Shown here piece after piece: positions 54,001 through 63,351 of a stretch of 64,000 bases of DNA. Below the pieces are notes generated by a model. It searched no databases, had not been told where the DNA came from, and worked only from the letters and a program-made list of their open reading frames with translations. This stretch comes from Mycolicibacterium peregrinum (GTDB taxonomy: Bacteria > Actinomycetota > Actinomycetes > Mycobacteriales > Mycobacteriaceae): the NCBI RefSeq assembly GCF_001665785.1, contig NZ_LZSO01000010.1, positions 1 through 64,000 on the forward strand, in the 5' to 3' direction. The position numbers were made by a program, and so were the translations under genes. Each line of letters begins with the position of its first letter. The stretch's first letter is position 1.

Positions 54001-55038
54001 GGGCAGCTTGTCGCTGCGGTGGATCACGGTCACGCCGGTCAGCCCGGGCTTCCGCGCGATGTCATCGGGATCGGCCTCGGGATCGTCGAGGACGACCAGC
54101 AGGTGCTTGAGCACCTGGTCCGCCTCGGCCGGGAACGCGGGCCGGCCGACCAGGGCCGAATCGAGCTGCTCGCGCAGCTCTGCGACCCCGGTGGTCAGGT
54201 ACCGGGCCGGGCCCACACCGTCGGCCTGCGACGGGATATCCACGTGCGGAAGCCATTTCAGCCATGACCAGGCGTCGGAGTCGACCTCGGGAGAGGCCAG
54301 GGCCACCCCGAGCATGGTCGGGTCGTGCCAGGTGACGGCCTGGGCGATCCAGGCCCGCAACGCATCCCGGACCTCGTCGGCCTCACCGATCACGGTGATC
54401 CGGGCGAGCTTGGTGACGTCGATGCCGGTCGGGGCATCACGCACGGTGCGCTGCACGTCGAGCAGACCGCGAAGGGTGCTGTGCGACACCGGTTCCAGGT
54501 CGATCTCGTCGGCGGTGTCCTTGACCTTGAGCGCGGCATCCAGCGGCACATCGTGCAGCCCGGCACGCAGCACCAGGAAGTCACGGTCACGCGGATCGCG
54601 TTCCCACTGCCGGCGGGTGCCCGGGACGGAGGCCAGCGCCTCAGGCTCCGGGTGTGACCACTCCAACGCCTTGCGCTGCTCGGCGGCATGGGCACGGACG
54701 TTGTCGCGCACTACCGACAGGTAGCGCAGGTAATCGGCGCGTTCGGCGTCGACCTCCTCGGTGCGCATCTTGTTGCCACCGCGGTAGAGCGCGGTTGCGG
54801 CCAACAGCAGCACGAACGGGAAGAACAGCATCGTCGGCGAGATCATCCGCATGCCGGTGGCGAACAGAGCCACGATCATGCCCACGATCAGGATGACGAT
54901 CAGGTAAGGCAGCACCCGGCGCAGCAGTGACGGCGGGACCATTCGCTCCAACTGGGGCGGCGGCTCGATCGTGATGGTGCCCTTGCGGGTGGTCGGCGGA
55001 GCCAGCCTGCGCTGGTGCTCGAAGATCAGCCGGCTCAT
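51073..55038 (-). CDS. eccC3: ESX-3 FtsK/SpoIIIE-type motor ATPase EccC3
   Basis: A 1321-residue motor that recognises substrates and powers secretion. ATG 55038 ([20 protein letters not shown]) is the conserved start. Two transmembrane helices (about 35-85: [19 protein letters not shown] and [14 protein letters not shown]) are followed by three FtsK-type ATPase domains. Their Walker A motifs are [10 protein letters not shown] (near 478), [11 protein letters not shown] (near 826) and [11 protein letters not shown] (near 1096). Domain 1 also has VVADEF as Walker B. The chain is not split, as expected for ESX-3. Its start overlaps the eccB3 stop by four bases. Confidence 0.96.
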   Translation of the reverse strand: MSRLIFEHQRRLAPPTTRKGTITIEPPPQLERMVPPSLLRRVLPYLIVILIVGMIVALFATGMRMISPTMLFFPFVLLLAATALYRGGNKMRTEEVDAERADYLRYLSVVRDNVRAHAAEQRKALEWSHPEPEALASVPGTRRQWERDPRDRDFLVLRAGLHDVPLDAALKVKDTADEIDLEPVSHSTLRGLLDVQRTVRDAPTGIDVTKLARITVIGEADEVRDALRAWIAQAVTWHDPTMLGVALASPEVDSDAWSWLKWLPHVDIPSQADGVGPARYLTTGVAELREQLDSALVGRPAFPAEADQVLKHLLVVLDDPEADPDDIARKPGLTGVTVIHRSDKLPNREQYPDPERPILRVTEGRIERWQSSGWQPYVGQADTMSAAEAAHIARRLSRWDSNPGYVRSTATGGATFGTLLDIPDASALDVASLWAPRNRDDELRVPIGVTATGEPLYFDLKDEAEGGMGPHGLMIGMTGSGKSQTLMSILLSLLTTHSADRLIVIYADFKGEAGADIFRNFPQVVAVISNMAEKRSLADRFADTLRGEVARREQMLKEAGRRVQGSAFNSVTEYEAAIAAGHDLPPMPTLFVVADEFTLMLAEHPEYADLFDYVARKGRSFRIHILFASQTLDVGRIKDIDKNTSYRIGLKVASPSISRQIIGVEDAYHIESGREHKGEGFLVPAPGAVPIKFRSTYVDGIYDPPRAEKSIVVRALPQPQLFTASRVEPEPDTVIVSNEPEIDVLPPRKLIATIGDQLATYGPQAPKLWLPPLDGAIALDDVLAGTDIEPGQLRWPLGEIDKPFEMRRDALVYDANSSAANVLIHGGPRSGKSTALQTFVLSAAALHSPSEVSFYCLDYGGGQLAGLADLAHVGSVATPLEPERIRRTFGELEQLLRARQRQGAVSRVGRYSDGYGEVFLVIDNLYAFSRDNTDTFNTRNPLLAKVTELANTGLSYGIHVVITTPNWLEVPLAMRDGLGLRLELKLHDSHDSIVRVVGALRRPAESVPADQPGRGLTMAAEHFLFAEPQLSDIAVINARYPGQSAPPVRLLPTALAPAALAPLYPAAEQVVIGQREEDLAPVVLDFKHNPLLAVFGDTKSGKTTLLRHIIRTIRENSRPDEVAFTVIDRRLHLVEEPLFPDNEYTANIDRVLPAMLGLSALIEKRRPPAGLSPQELSAWNQRSGQDGHTHYLIIDDVDQIPDGPAVSGPFAGQRPWTNIVGLLAEAADLGLRVIVTARATGSAHAVMTAPLLRRLNDLQATTLMLSGNPADSGKLRGHRFARFPAGRGMLLGDSDTPEFVQLVNPLIDDTALSVNTGRKEF

Positions 55039-56588
55039 CTCGTTGCCTCCAGGCGTGCAGCATTTGTGTTGGGCGACAGCGCATCGTGTGCGGTCAGGGC
55101 GTCGCCACGGGACAGGGTCGGACCGGCCGCGAACTGCGTCAGGATCGACCACGGAATGGGCAGGGCCGGGGAGGTGAGGCCCAGTGCCGCAACAACTTTG
55201 TCGTCACCCGCGGTGTCGATGCCGTAGCGGACACCGGTGTCGCTGACCCAGAACAACGAGCCCGCGGTCGGCGAGCCGGGCTCGGCCCCGACGGTCTGAA
55301 CGAAGTAGCCGCTGCCCGGGGTGAGCGCGACGCGGTTGGCGGCGCCGTTGCTTCCCGCTCCGACCAGATCGACGGTGTGCAGACCGTCCGCGACCGGCAA
55401 TGCCGCACCGGAGAGGACCGAAAGCTTGCTCTCGGTGGCACCCGCCGGCTTGATCCACTGGGCACAGGTCACCGGGGCGGTCGACGGCGCGACCAGCTCG
55501 ACCGGAGCTTCCGGGTAGCCGGCGGTGTCGATGGCGTGCGACACGGGCATCCGTGACACCTCGTCGGGCCCGATCCGCGGTGCCTGGTCCAGGCCGTAGG
55601 AGTTCGTGTTGCGCAGGATTGCGGCCAGGACCGGCGAGACCGGCTGCAGACCGTCGGTCAGCACCGCGTAGTAGCGGGCGGTGTTGTCGGCGTCGTAGGC
55701 CGCCACCACGCCGCCGACGGGCACCGGGGTCGACAGCTCGTAGCTCGTCGGCACACCGGCGTCGGCGATGTGCGGAGCCGCCAGTGCCGGGGCTTCGGGG
55801 ATCGCGTTGAACAGGCCGGCCGCGATGGGGCGCGGCGTGGGGATCTGCCCGCCGAGACCGAGGGCGTCGGTGACGGCACGGTTGGCCAGATCGACCGGGC
55901 TGCGCTTGCCTTCCCACAGCAGCCAGTCGCCCGGGGTCGGGCCCTCGCTGTTGTGCACCAGGACGGCCTGATCGGACGTCAGGGTCAGGGCACGCTCGCC
56001 GCCCGACGCGAGGGTACCCGCAATGACCGTCACACCGGTATTGGCACCTGAAACCGCATCGCACACAGTCCAATCCGCGTCGGAACTGGCGCTCTGCACC
56101 ATCCGCTCCGGCGCACCGGCGATACCCAGCAGGTTGCCGCGCGGGAACTTGTCGATCTCACTGGTCTTGACGGTGCTCGGGTTGTCCGCCTTGCCGGTGA
56201 TCAACCGCGCCGAGGTCAGATTGAGCACGGGATGCAACTGCTCGCCCACTCGCACGTAGAGCGCGGCCGTGGACCGGTCGGCGAGCACGGCATCGTTTCC
56301 GGCAGCCCCACCCGGGCGGAACAACGAGAACAGGAAACAGCCGACCAGGCCGGTGATCATGATCAATGCACCGGTCAGCACCGCCCGGCTCTGCGTACGC
56401 AACGGGTCGACCAACATGCGGGTGTCGTGCAGCGCCACGCCAGAAGCGATGCGGCGCATGACGAATCGCCAGCCGGTGACCTGGTTCTTGGTGACGAAGC
56501 CACGCCGGTACTGCACCCCGTCGGGGTTCTCGTTGTTCGGCGTGCGGGAGCTGAAGGAACGACGCTCGTCCGATCCGGGCGCGGTCAT
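55035..56588 (-). CDS. eccB3: ESX-3 component EccB3
   Basis: A 517-residue protein with a short cytoplasmic N-terminus, one transmembrane helix near residues 70-93 ([22 protein letters not shown]) and a large periplasmic domain. The conserved [10 protein letters not shown] and VTCAQWIKP cysteines probably form the family's disulfide. [29 protein letters not shown] contains the common EccB N-terminal motif [10 protein letters not shown]. EccB ring subunits stabilise the channel. It overlaps eccA3 and eccC3 by four bases on each side. Confidence 0.94.
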   Translation of the reverse strand: MTAPGSDERRSFSSRTPNNENPDGVQYRRGFVTKNQVTGWRFVMRRIASGVALHDTRMLVDPLRTQSRAVLTGALIMITGLVGCFLFSLFRPGGAAGNDAVLADRSTAALYVRVGEQLHPVLNLTSARLITGKADNPSTVKTSEIDKFPRGNLLGIAGAPERMVQSASSDADWTVCDAVSGANTGVTVIAGTLASGGERALTLTSDQAVLVHNSEGPTPGDWLLWEGKRSPVDLANRAVTDALGLGGQIPTPRPIAAGLFNAIPEAPALAAPHIADAGVPTSYELSTPVPVGGVVAAYDADNTARYYAVLTDGLQPVSPVLAAILRNTNSYGLDQAPRIGPDEVSRMPVSHAIDTAGYPEAPVELVAPSTAPVTCAQWIKPAGATESKLSVLSGAALPVADGLHTVDLVGAGSNGAANRVALTPGSGYFVQTVGAEPGSPTAGSLFWVSDTGVRYGIDTAGDDKVVAALGLTSPALPIPWSILTQFAAGPTLSRGDALTAHDALSPNTNAARLEATR

Positions 56589-58411
56589 GCGGGCACCGTC
56601 AGCCCGAGGCCACGCAGCAGCGGGCCGGCCGAACTGTTCACGTCACCGGCGGTGATCGTCATCATTTCCTCGTCGGTGAAGTCGTCGTGGTCGGAATGAT
56701 CGAGGCGGTATTCGCGCTCCTCCTCGGAACGCTCGACCAAGTTGCGGACGAAGCGGCCGTTGCCCGCGATGTCCAGGCTGCGCCGCGGCACACCTTGGGC
56801 GTCCGGCGTGGTGGCCTCGGCCAGGTAGCCGAACAGCCGCTCCATCTCGTCGTGCGCGGTCTTCTCGAACGTGCTGTCCCGCTTCTCGGCCATCCGCTCG
56901 GCGATCTCGACGAGTTCGGACGAGGAGTAGGACGGGAAGTCGATGCTGCGGGTGAAGCGCGAGCGCAGACCTTCGTTGGTGTCGAGGAACATGTCGAGGT
57001 CCTTGCGGTACCCCGCGACGATCACGACCAAGCGGTCACGGTCGTTCTCCATGCGCGCCAGCAGCGTGTCGATGGCGACCAGACCGAAGTCGTTCTTGGC
57101 GCCGGTGGACACCAGGGCATAGGCCTCGTCGAGGAACAGCACGCCGTCGAGCGCGCTGTCGATGATGGCGTTGGTCTTGGCCTCGGTCTCACCGATGTGC
57201 TGACCGATCAGGTCGGCGCGGTGCACCTCGCGGACCGTCTCTTTCTTGAGAAGTCCGAGGCCGCAATAGATCTTGGCGACGACGCGGGCGATGGTGGTCT
57301 TACCCGTTCCGGGCGGGCCGGCGAACACGAGGTGGTTGGTGCGCTGCGCGACGGCCAGCCCGCGCTCCTGGCGGCGGATCGACATGGCGACCGAGCTCTT
57401 CAGCCGCGCCACCTGGAACTTCACTTCTTCCAGGCCGATGAACTCGGCGAGCTCGGCTTCGGCCTCGACCAGCAGGTGCGCCTTGCGTTCCTTGGCGCCC
57501 GGGTCGACGAAGTCGGACTCCGACGGTTCCGTCTCCGGGTCCCACGGATCGGTGCGAGCATCGATGCGTGCGGCGGTGGTGATGAGCAGCCCGAAACTCG
57601 AATCCAGCAGGGCCTCTTCAACCTGCTTGTTCTCTGGGTGGGCGGCGAAGAGGTCCTGCAGCACCTCGCTCGCGTCTTCGTCCTCGCCCTGGGCGCGCAG
57701 GGTCAGCCCTTTGGCGAGCGCGCCGTCGAGAGCGGCCACCGTGATCGGGCCGGACGGATCCTCCAGGTACGACAGCGCGGGCGCCGGCATGCCGAGCCGG
57801 GCCAGCGCGATGCCCAGGGTGACGCGGGCGGCGTGCGCAGTGACCTCGTCGAGCGACGGGTTGGTGACCACCGGGGTTAGCAGCCGCACCACGTCGTTCC
57901 AGCGCTGGGCCCGGTGGTTGATCGACACCCGCAGCCAGGTGGCGTTCAGCCATCCCGGCCGGCGGGCGAGCAGCTCACCCACGAGCGCGTCCGCCTCGGC
58001 GAGCTCACCCTGGCCGGCGCGCCGCGCTGCGTAGGCCAGCTGGAAGTCGTCGACCTCGCTGGCGCGGAACTGTAGATACAGCCCACTGTCATAGGTGAAA
58101 CCGAGGTCACCGGCAGCCAGGTCGATCTCGCGCTGGAGCAGACCGGCGCTGGCCCGGGTGCGCCACACCGCGTCGACGACCGCACCGGACACATCACCCG
58201 CGGCGGCCAGGCCCGTCCAGGCGTCACAGTGGTCGTGTGCGATGTGTGCCAATCCAGCAAAGCCGGACCGGGCTGCGGTGAGGTCGGCCGGCCGCTGCCG
58301 GTCGTTCACCGTCAGGCCCAGCGCACGACAACATGTGGCGAAACGGCTGATCACATCGCGATCGAGCCGGGGCGCTCCCTGAGGCGGAGCCGCAAGCGTG
58401 TCACTACCCAT
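56585..58411 (-). CDS. eccA3: ESX-3 cytosolic AAA+ ATPase EccA3
   Basis: A 608-residue CbxX/CfxQ-type AAA+ ATPase, first gene of the locus. The N-terminal 280 residues are a TPR-like helical domain. The ATPase domain has Walker A FAGPPGTGKTTIARV (near 364), Walker B GVLFLDEAYALV and the sensor segment EGLRSRFTRSIDFP. It is thought to disassemble EspG chaperones from PE/PPE substrates. The start ATG is 54 bp downstream of a set of palindromic half-sites that look like an iron- or zinc-controlled operator. Confidence 0.94.
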   Translation of the reverse strand: MGSDTLAAPPQGAPRLDRDVISRFATCCRALGLTVNDRQRPADLTAARSGFAGLAHIAHDHCDAWTGLAAAGDVSGAVVDAVWRTRASAGLLQREIDLAAGDLGFTYDSGLYLQFRASEVDDFQLAYAARRAGQGELAEADALVGELLARRPGWLNATWLRVSINHRAQRWNDVVRLLTPVVTNPSLDEVTAHAARVTLGIALARLGMPAPALSYLEDPSGPITVAALDGALAKGLTLRAQGEDEDASEVLQDLFAAHPENKQVEEALLDSSFGLLITTAARIDARTDPWDPETEPSESDFVDPGAKERKAHLLVEAEAELAEFIGLEEVKFQVARLKSSVAMSIRRQERGLAVAQRTNHLVFAGPPGTGKTTIARVVAKIYCGLGLLKKETVREVHRADLIGQHIGETEAKTNAIIDSALDGVLFLDEAYALVSTGAKNDFGLVAIDTLLARMENDRDRLVVIVAGYRKDLDMFLDTNEGLRSRFTRSIDFPSYSSSELVEIAERMAEKRDSTFEKTAHDEMERLFGYLAEATTPDAQGVPRRSLDIAGNGRFVRNLVERSEEEREYRLDHSDHDDFTDEEMMTITAGDVNSSAGPLLRGLGLTVPA

Positions 58412-58464
58412 ATGCGTGCACGGGAGCGACTAAGCCCCCGAATCTCTCCCTTATGTATGGCTAA

Positions 58465-58498
58465 GCTAACTTTTGCTGAAGTTAGCATTGCATAACTT
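58465..58498. promoter_or_regulatory. Palindromic half-site cluster in ESX-3 promoter
   Basis: GCTAACTT (58465-58472) and AAGTTAGC (58479-58486) form a perfect inverted repeat with a 6-base spacer. The right half pairs again with TAACTT (58493-58498), giving three alternating half-sites. Positions 58477-58495 match the IdeR consensus at about 12 of 19 bases by eye. ESX-3 is metal-regulated in mycobacteria (IdeR and, in M. tuberculosis, Zur), so a metal regulator is plausible, but the match is imperfect. Confidence 0.5.
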
Positions 58499-58540
58499 AA
58501 CTGTCGAGAGGCACGTACTCGGGCTAGCTCGTGAACTGCC

Positions 58541-59443
58541 TCACCTTTTGGTCGCAGCCACCAAGGTGATAGTTCCCGTCATCAGGCCTGCTTCGGAGTC
58601 TGGGCCGGGCACGGGCCGCCCCGCGCGGGCCAGAAGCTCATGCAGCGGAGTCTCAGCGGCTTCCCAGCCACGCTCGCCGAACCACTGCTGCGCGGGCGCG
58701 TGCTGCTGGTTGTACACGAGAGTGAAGAACGCGTTCTCTTCTCCGGAGGAGACCGCTTCGGCACGCTTGGCCTGGAATGCCTCGTCCGGCATCGGGATCG
58801 CTTCCTCGATGCCGACGAAGCTGCCCGGCGCCGCCAGCGCATCAATTCCAGCAAATAACCGTTCCTGTGCTGTGGCAGGCAGATAGATCAACAGTCCCTC
58901 GGCGATCCAGGCCGACGGCCGCGACGGGTCGAAGCCGCTCTCCTGCAGCGCGCGCGGCCAGTCGTCGCGCAGATCGATCGCCACCTCGCGTCGCTCGGCC
59001 GTGGGCGCCTCACCCAGCCGCTCGATGGTGTCGCGCTTGAACTCGAGCACCTGGGGCTGATCCAACTCGTAGACCACTGTGCCGTCGGCCCACGGCAGGC
59101 GGTAGGCGCGCGAGTCCAGACCGGCGGCCAGAAGGACAACCTGTGTGACTCCGGCCTCGATGGCCCGGGCGAAGTACTCGTCGAAGAACTTGGTCCGCAC
59201 TGCCTGGAAGTTGACGAAGTCCTTGCCGAATTCGGTCTGCAGCGGATGCTCGGGATCGGTGCCATCGACAGCGACCGCCCAATCGCCACCGACCGCACGG
59301 CAGAAGGCCTCGGCGTACTTGTCGACAGCGACGGGGTCAGGCTTTCGGGCCTCCAATGCCCTTGAGGCAGCGACGAACAACGCTGTCGCACCTACGCTCG
59401 TGGTGATGTCCCAGTTGTCATTATCGGTTCGTCCGGTGCTCAC
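58541..59443 (-). CDS. SAM-dependent methyltransferase (TIGR00027/PPM1-like)
   Basis: A 300-residue mycobacterial methyltransferase (Rv0281-like). Characteristic pieces are [53 protein letters not shown] (SAM motif) and [12 protein letters not shown], followed by [10 protein letters not shown] and [11 protein letters not shown]. The family is amplified in mycobacteria; substrates are mostly unknown. GTG 59443 lies seven bases after a TACCCT -10 element, so the message is probably leaderless. It lies downstream of the ESX-3 promoter region and is transcribed toward it. Confidence 0.9.
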   Translation of the reverse strand: MSTGRTDNDNWDITTSVGATALFVAASRALEARKPDPVAVDKYAEAFCRAVGGDWAVAVDGTDPEHPLQTEFGKDFVNFQAVRTKFFDEYFARAIEAGVTQVVLLAAGLDSRAYRLPWADGTVVYELDQPQVLEFKRDTIERLGEAPTAERREVAIDLRDDWPRALQESGFDPSRPSAWIAEGLLIYLPATAQERLFAGIDALAAPGSFVGIEEAIPMPDEAFQAKRAEAVSSGEENAFFTLVYNQQHAPAQQWFGERGWEAAETPLHELLARAGRPVPGPDSEAGLMTGTITLVAATKR

Positions 59444-59484
59444 CGCCGCGAGGGTACGCCGCGAGCCTGGCAGCTACCCCCCGC

Positions 59485-59542
59485 CGAGCAGACGCTGCGG
59501 TACCCGCAAATCATGCTTTTCGGGTACCTAACTGTCTGCTCG
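59485..59542. terminator. Bipartite hairpin after DUF2236 gene
   Basis: Outer stem CGAGCAGAC (59485-59493) with GTCTGCTCG (59534-59542), and inner stem GGTACCCG (59499-59506) with CGGGTACC (59521-59528). It lies 23-80 bp beyond the stop of the minus-strand DUF2236 gene. No U-tract follows. Confidence 0.65.
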
Positions 59543-59564
59543 CGAGTTGGGCGGCTCGGCCGCA

Positions 59565-60470
59565 CTACACCAATGGACGGCCGGTGCGGATCCGCCAGTC
59601 GAGGTCTTTGAGCAGCACATTGAACGGGAACTGCCGCAGGACCGAGGGCAGCAGGTCGTTGATCGTGCGGAGCACTTTGATCAGCTGGTCGAACCGCTTC
59701 TGACTCTTGGCATCCCACGGCAACCGCATCTCGTCACGGAAGCGCTGCGGCAGGAAGCCCGTGGTGATCAGCAGGGCCACTGCATCGAGTCGACGCTGCA
59801 CGAAGCGGGGCAGCACCGGGTTCTTGGGCCGGCCCGCCGCGATCGGATACAGATAGCCGCGCACGGTATCGTCGATGTGCAGCTTTTCCAGGGATTCCTC
59901 CCAGTACCGGTCGAACGCAGCCCGGTCGACCGGCCACATCGACTCGGGCACCTGCAGTGTGGTGCCCATCGTGACGCTGTCGCGGTAGTGCTGGTCGGCG
60001 GTCTCGTCGTCCAGCTCGCCGATGAACATGCGGAACACGTCGACGCCACCCTTGTAAAGACAGGCGGCGACCCACAACTGCAGGTTCTTGTCGAACGCGT
60101 TGTATTTCACCGGACTGTCCTCGGTGGAGTACACCTGCGCGTGCGCCTTGTTGACCGCGCGCCGGTATGCCGCCTTCTGCGCGTCGCTGCCGCGGGTGGC
60201 CACGGCCAGGTAGGTGAAGGTGGTCCTGGCCCGCTTGATCGGGTGAAGATCGGTGCGGCCGCTCTCGACGCGGCTCTCGACCACGCCGTAGCCGACGCCC
60301 GGGTTGGCCAGCTGCATGATCACGTTGGCCGGGCCGGCCAGCAGCGCCACGCCCATCAGCCCGTCGTCGAAGCTGGCGCCGCGCCGGCGCTTGGTGGCGG
60401 CGCCGGGCCGCGGCGACTCGTTCATCGGCCGCTCGACGTGCGGGATCGGTTCACTGACCGTCATGGCCAC
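59565..60470 (-). CDS. DUF2236 / MpaB-type oxygenase family protein
   Basis: A 301-residue protein (Rv0276-like). Family hallmarks are ALLAGPANVIMQLANPGVGYGVVESRVESGR near the start, the LDPIKRARTT-like segment (LHPIKRARTTFTYLA) and YNAFDKNLQLWVAACLYKGG. The related enzyme Lcp (latex-clearing protein) and MpaB bind heme through such a helical core, but the oxygenase role here is not proven. The start is GTG/ATG near 60470-60464. It is divergent from a TetR gene 65 bp away, whose operator-like palindrome lies between them. Confidence 0.85.
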   Translation of the reverse strand: MAMTVSEPIPHVERPMNESPRPGAATKRRRGASFDDGLMGVALLAGPANVIMQLANPGVGYGVVESRVESGRTDLHPIKRARTTFTYLAVATRGSDAQKAAYRRAVNKAHAQVYSTEDSPVKYNAFDKNLQLWVAACLYKGGVDVFRMFIGELDDETADQHYRDSVTMGTTLQVPESMWPVDRAAFDRYWEESLEKLHIDDTVRGYLYPIAAGRPKNPVLPRFVQRRLDAVALLITTGFLPQRFRDEMRLPWDAKSQKRFDQLIKVLRTINDLLPSVLRQFPFNVLLKDLDWRIRTGRPLV

Positions 60471-60519
60471 CCCTTCTGAAAACTGAGAACCTGTGTTTCC
60501 TGATACTGGCCCGCCGGAG

Positions 60520-60531
60520 TGACAGGTGTCA
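60520..60531. promoter_or_regulatory. TGACA-GG-TGTCA palindrome in divergent TetR promoter
   Basis: A 12-bp perfect inverted repeat centred in the 65-bp gap between the DUF2236 gene and the divergent TetR gene, ending five bases before the TetR start. An ACCTGT at 60488-60493 extends the symmetry with ACAGGT inside the palindrome. Such sites commonly bind the adjacent TetR protein. Confidence 0.5.
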
Positions 60532-60535
60532 AGAT

Positions 60536-61156
60536 GTGAGGGTGAAGCAGGTCCGCCCGTACCGCGGCGTCGAAGCGGCCGACCGCCTGGCGCAGCGTCG
60601 CAGCCAGCTGCTGGAGGCCGGGCTGGATCTGCTGGGAGCCGAAGACGCCGAGGTCACCGTGCGGGCGGTGTGCCGCACAGCCGGTTTGGCCGCGCGGTAT
60701 TTCTACGAGAGTTTCACCGACAAGAACGACTTCATCGCCGCGGTCTATGACTGGGTGATCGCCGATATCGCGACCTCGACACAGGCGGCCGTCGCGGCCG
60801 TTCCGCTGGCCGATCAGACCACCGCCGGGATGACCAACATCGTGCATCTGATCGCCAAAGACCCGCGGATCGGCCGGCTGCTGTTCAGCGTCAAGCTGTC
60901 CAACGAGGTACTGGCACGTAAGCGCGCCGAGTCCACCGCGCTCTTCGCCACCCTGCTCGGTCAGCACGCCGGCGACGCCCTGCAGCTGCGCGCGAACGAC
61001 TACCTCAGGGCCACCTCTCATTTCGCCGTCGGCGGGGTCACCCAGACCATCAGCGCGTGGTTGTCCGGTGAGATCACCTACTCCCCCGAACAACTCATCG
61101 ACCAGTTGCGTTCGATGCTCGACGCACTCGCCGGAATGCAGCAGCCAGGGGGTTGA
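60536..61156 (+). CDS. TetR-family transcriptional regulator
   Basis: A 206-residue regulator (Rv0275c-like). The DNA-binding part is RLAQRRSQLLEAGLDLLGAE and VTVRAVCRTAGLAARYFYESFTDKNDFIAAVYDWV, with recognition helix AARYFYESF. The C-terminal domain is helical without a recognisable ligand pattern. GTG 60536 is the probable start. A palindrome five bases upstream suggests autoregulation and control of the divergent DUF2236 gene. The AraC gene follows after one base, so the two regulators are probably cotranscribed. Confidence 0.88.
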   Translation: MRVKQVRPYRGVEAADRLAQRRSQLLEAGLDLLGAEDAEVTVRAVCRTAGLAARYFYESFTDKNDFIAAVYDWVIADIATSTQAAVAAVPLADQTTAGMTNIVHLIAKDPRIGRLLFSVKLSNEVLARKRAESTALFATLLGQHAGDALQLRANDYLRATSHFAVGGVTQTISAWLSGEITYSPEQLIDQLRSMLDALAGMQQPGG

Positions 61157-61157
61157 G

Positions 61158-61973
61158 GTGGCCGGCCCGGTATTGCTACGTCCGAGCCCACCGCTGGCCG
61201 CCCACGTTCAGTTCTTCGGATACTGGCACAACGCGCAGTCCACGACCCATCGCAGCCGTGCCCTCCCCCGCGGCGCCGCCACCGTGATCATCGATCTCGG
61301 TCCCCGCGAGCGGGTCGATTTCTTCGCCGCCGATGCCACCACCCGCCTCGACGTCGGGACCGCCTTCATCGCGGGGGCCGGTGTGACCTCGTACGTCACC
61401 CAGATCGATCCGTCGCAAACCGTGCTGACCATCCATTTCCGTCCTGGCGGCGCGTCGGCGTTCCTGCCGGCACCGCAGGACGACCTGGAGGACACCTGTG
61501 TGGACCTGGACACGATCTGGGGTCGCGACGCGACGATCCTGCGCGCCCGACTGATCGAAGCGCCGTCGGCGCGGTCGAGGGTGGCGCTGGTGGAGTCATT
61601 TCTGCTGGCGCGCATGAGATCCCGCGATCCCACCGTCGGCGCGGTCTTGCTCGCGGCCGAACGTCAACCCTCGCTGCGGGTGGCCGAGGCGTCGGCTCTG
61701 ACCGGGTTGTCGGCCCGACGGCTGATCGCGTCCTTCCGCACCGAGGTGGGCCTGACGCCCAAGACCTATCTGCGGGTGCGTCGGTTCCAGGCGGCGATGA
61801 GGCTGTTGGGCGCCGGCGACGCCAACGGTGCCCGAATCGCGGCCGATCTGGGCTACTACGACCAAGCGCATTTCGTCCGCGACTTCCGATCGTTCACCGC
61901 GATGACGCCCACGGAGTACACGCAGCGCCGCGCCCTGTTGCCGAGTCACATCGGGATCAACCCACACCGGTGA
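61158..61973 (+). CDS. AraC-family transcriptional regulator
   Basis: A 271-residue regulator from GTG 61158, one base after the TetR stop. The sensor region (about 1-160) includes HNAQSTTHRSRALPRGAATVIIDLGP and VTSYVTQIDPSQTVLTIHFRPGGASAFL, a pattern of the DUF6597-type AraC sensor group. The C-terminal double helix-turn-helix is LRVAEASALTGLSARRLIASFRTEVGLTPKTYL and ARIAADLGYYDQAHFVRDFRSFTAMTPTEY. It is unrelated in sequence to the AraC group at 15-19 kb. The 3' end overlaps the esterase gene by 17 bp. Confidence 0.9.
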   Translation: MAGPVLLRPSPPLAAHVQFFGYWHNAQSTTHRSRALPRGAATVIIDLGPRERVDFFAADATTRLDVGTAFIAGAGVTSYVTQIDPSQTVLTIHFRPGGASAFLPAPQDDLEDTCVDLDTIWGRDATILRARLIEAPSARSRVALVESFLLARMRSRDPTVGAVLLAAERQPSLRVAEASALTGLSARRLIASFRTEVGLTPKTYLRVRRFQAAMRLLGAGDANGARIAADLGYYDQAHFVRDFRSFTAMTPTEYTQRRALLPSHIGINPHR

Positions 61974-63351
61974 ATCGACGCGTCTGTCCCCTCGCCCAGC
62001 CCGGATCTCCGGTGGTCGCGTAACGGACCCAGGCACCGTGCATCTCGGCAGCCAATGCGACCGGAGGCTCGTCGGGACCCAGCAGGGCACCGGGGCCGCG
62101 CACCGACTCCAGGCCGGTTCGTTCGAAGACAAACGGTAGTTCCACGGCGTGGGCCGCACCTAGCATGCCGTCCACTGCTGCTGAGCGCCAACTGAATTCG
62201 TAACGGAACGCCGCACCATGGGACTGAGCCGTACGCTCACTGCCCGTGCGGAACAACGCGTCACCCAGGATTGCCGAGCGCAGCTGAGCCCAACCCGCCC
62301 GGGGGAAACGGGAGCGGTACCGCTGGATCACGGCGGCCGGATCCGCCTCGACCTGCGCGGCGAGCCGCTCGACGTCGTCGCGGGTCGAGGAGTCGAAGTT
62401 CCCTTGCGGAACCAGGTACAGGTTGCCCTCCTCGGTGTTGGTCCCGATCAGCAGGTCCACGTCCGGATTGAGCTGCCGTGCAGGCTGATCGGCAAGCACC
62501 AGGCTGAACGGACTCAACCCCAGCAGTGGATCGAAACGTCCTTCAGTGCGCAGATCCAGCCCGGCCAGCTCGGGCATCGCGCCGACCAGCCGTTCATCCG
62601 AGAGGGAGTCGAATCCGGTGACCGTGGCCTCGATGTTGAGAACCTTGGCCGCCGCCCGGGTGACCCGTTCGGCCTGCTCCGGGTGGAACGCACCGAAGCC
62701 GTTGCCGCTCTGCATGATTGCGCGACGGATCAGCTGGTCCGCGCCGGGTGCGGCCAGGGCTCCGGCGGTGATCGTCGCACCGGCGGACTGGCCGAACAGG
62801 GTGACGTTGCCGGGATCACCGCCGAAGGCCTCGATGTTGGCCTGCACCCACTTCAGCGCGGCCAGCACGTCGAGCAGGCCGCGGTTGGGCACCGCGCCGG
62901 GCAGGTCGAGAAATCCGGCGATGCCCAGCCGGTAGGAGACCGTCACCAGCACCACGCCGTCGCGGGCGAATGAGGTGCCGTCGTAGAGCGGTGAGTGGGT
63001 AGAGCCCGCCACGAAACCGCCGCCGTGGACGAACACCATGACCGGGCATCGTCGTGCGTCCGGTGGAGCCCAGAGATTTACCGTGAGGTAGTCGGAACCA
63101 CGCACCCACCCCGGCCCGAAGAACGGTGACATATCCAAGCTCCCGAAGCTGTTTCGGGGTGGCTGCGGAGCCGTCGGAGCGAGTCGTGTCGCATCGCGCA
63201 CCCCGCGCCACGGCTCGTGAGCTGCCGGAGCCGCGAAGCGGCCGGTGATGCTGGGCGGTCCGGCGTACGGGATGCCGAGGAAGGCCGAGCCGTGGGCGGT
63301 GCGGATCCCCCGCACCGCCCCGGTGGTGGTGTCGACGGTCGGGTCGATCAT
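61957..63351 (-). CDS. Type-B carboxylesterase
   Basis: A 464-residue esterase/lipase of the carboxylesterase-B family. The start ATG 63351 (MIDPTVDTTTGAVRG) overlaps the stop of the next gene upstream by four bases. Motifs are FLGIPYAGPP, the oxyanion hole MVFVHGGGFVAGS, the nucleophile GDPGNVTLFGQSAGATI (Ser), GTNTEEGNLYLVP (acid) and GAAHAVELPFVF (His). There is no signal peptide. The substrate is unknown. It is in an operon with the MBL-fold hydrolase, so the two may act on the same ester or lactone pathway. Confidence 0.93.
   Translation of the reverse strand: MIDPTVDTTTGAVRGIRTAHGSAFLGIPYAGPPSITGRFAAPAAHEPWRGVRDATRLAPTAPQPPRNSFGSLDMSPFFGPGWVRGSDYLTVNLWAPPDARRCPVMVFVHGGGFVAGSTHSPLYDGTSFARDGVVLVTVSYRLGIAGFLDLPGAVPNRGLLDVLAALKWVQANIEAFGGDPGNVTLFGQSAGATITAGALAAPGADQLIRRAIMQSGNGFGAFHPEQAERVTRAAAKVLNIEATVTGFDSLSDERLVGAMPELAGLDLRTEGRFDPLLGLSPFSLVLADQPARQLNPDVDLLIGTNTEEGNLYLVPQGNFDSSTRDDVERLAAQVEADPAAVIQRYRSRFPRAGWAQLRSAILGDALFRTGSERTAQSHGAAFRYEFSWRSAAVDGMLGAAHAVELPFVFERTGLESVRGPGALLGPDEPPVALAAEMHGAWVRYATTGDPGWARGQTRRFTGVG

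Noticed and set aside
58436..58510. Zur box upstream of eccA3
   Set aside because: No sequence resembling the TGAAAATCATTTTCA-type mycobacterial Zur operator was seen; only the TAACTT/AAGTTA half-sites are present.
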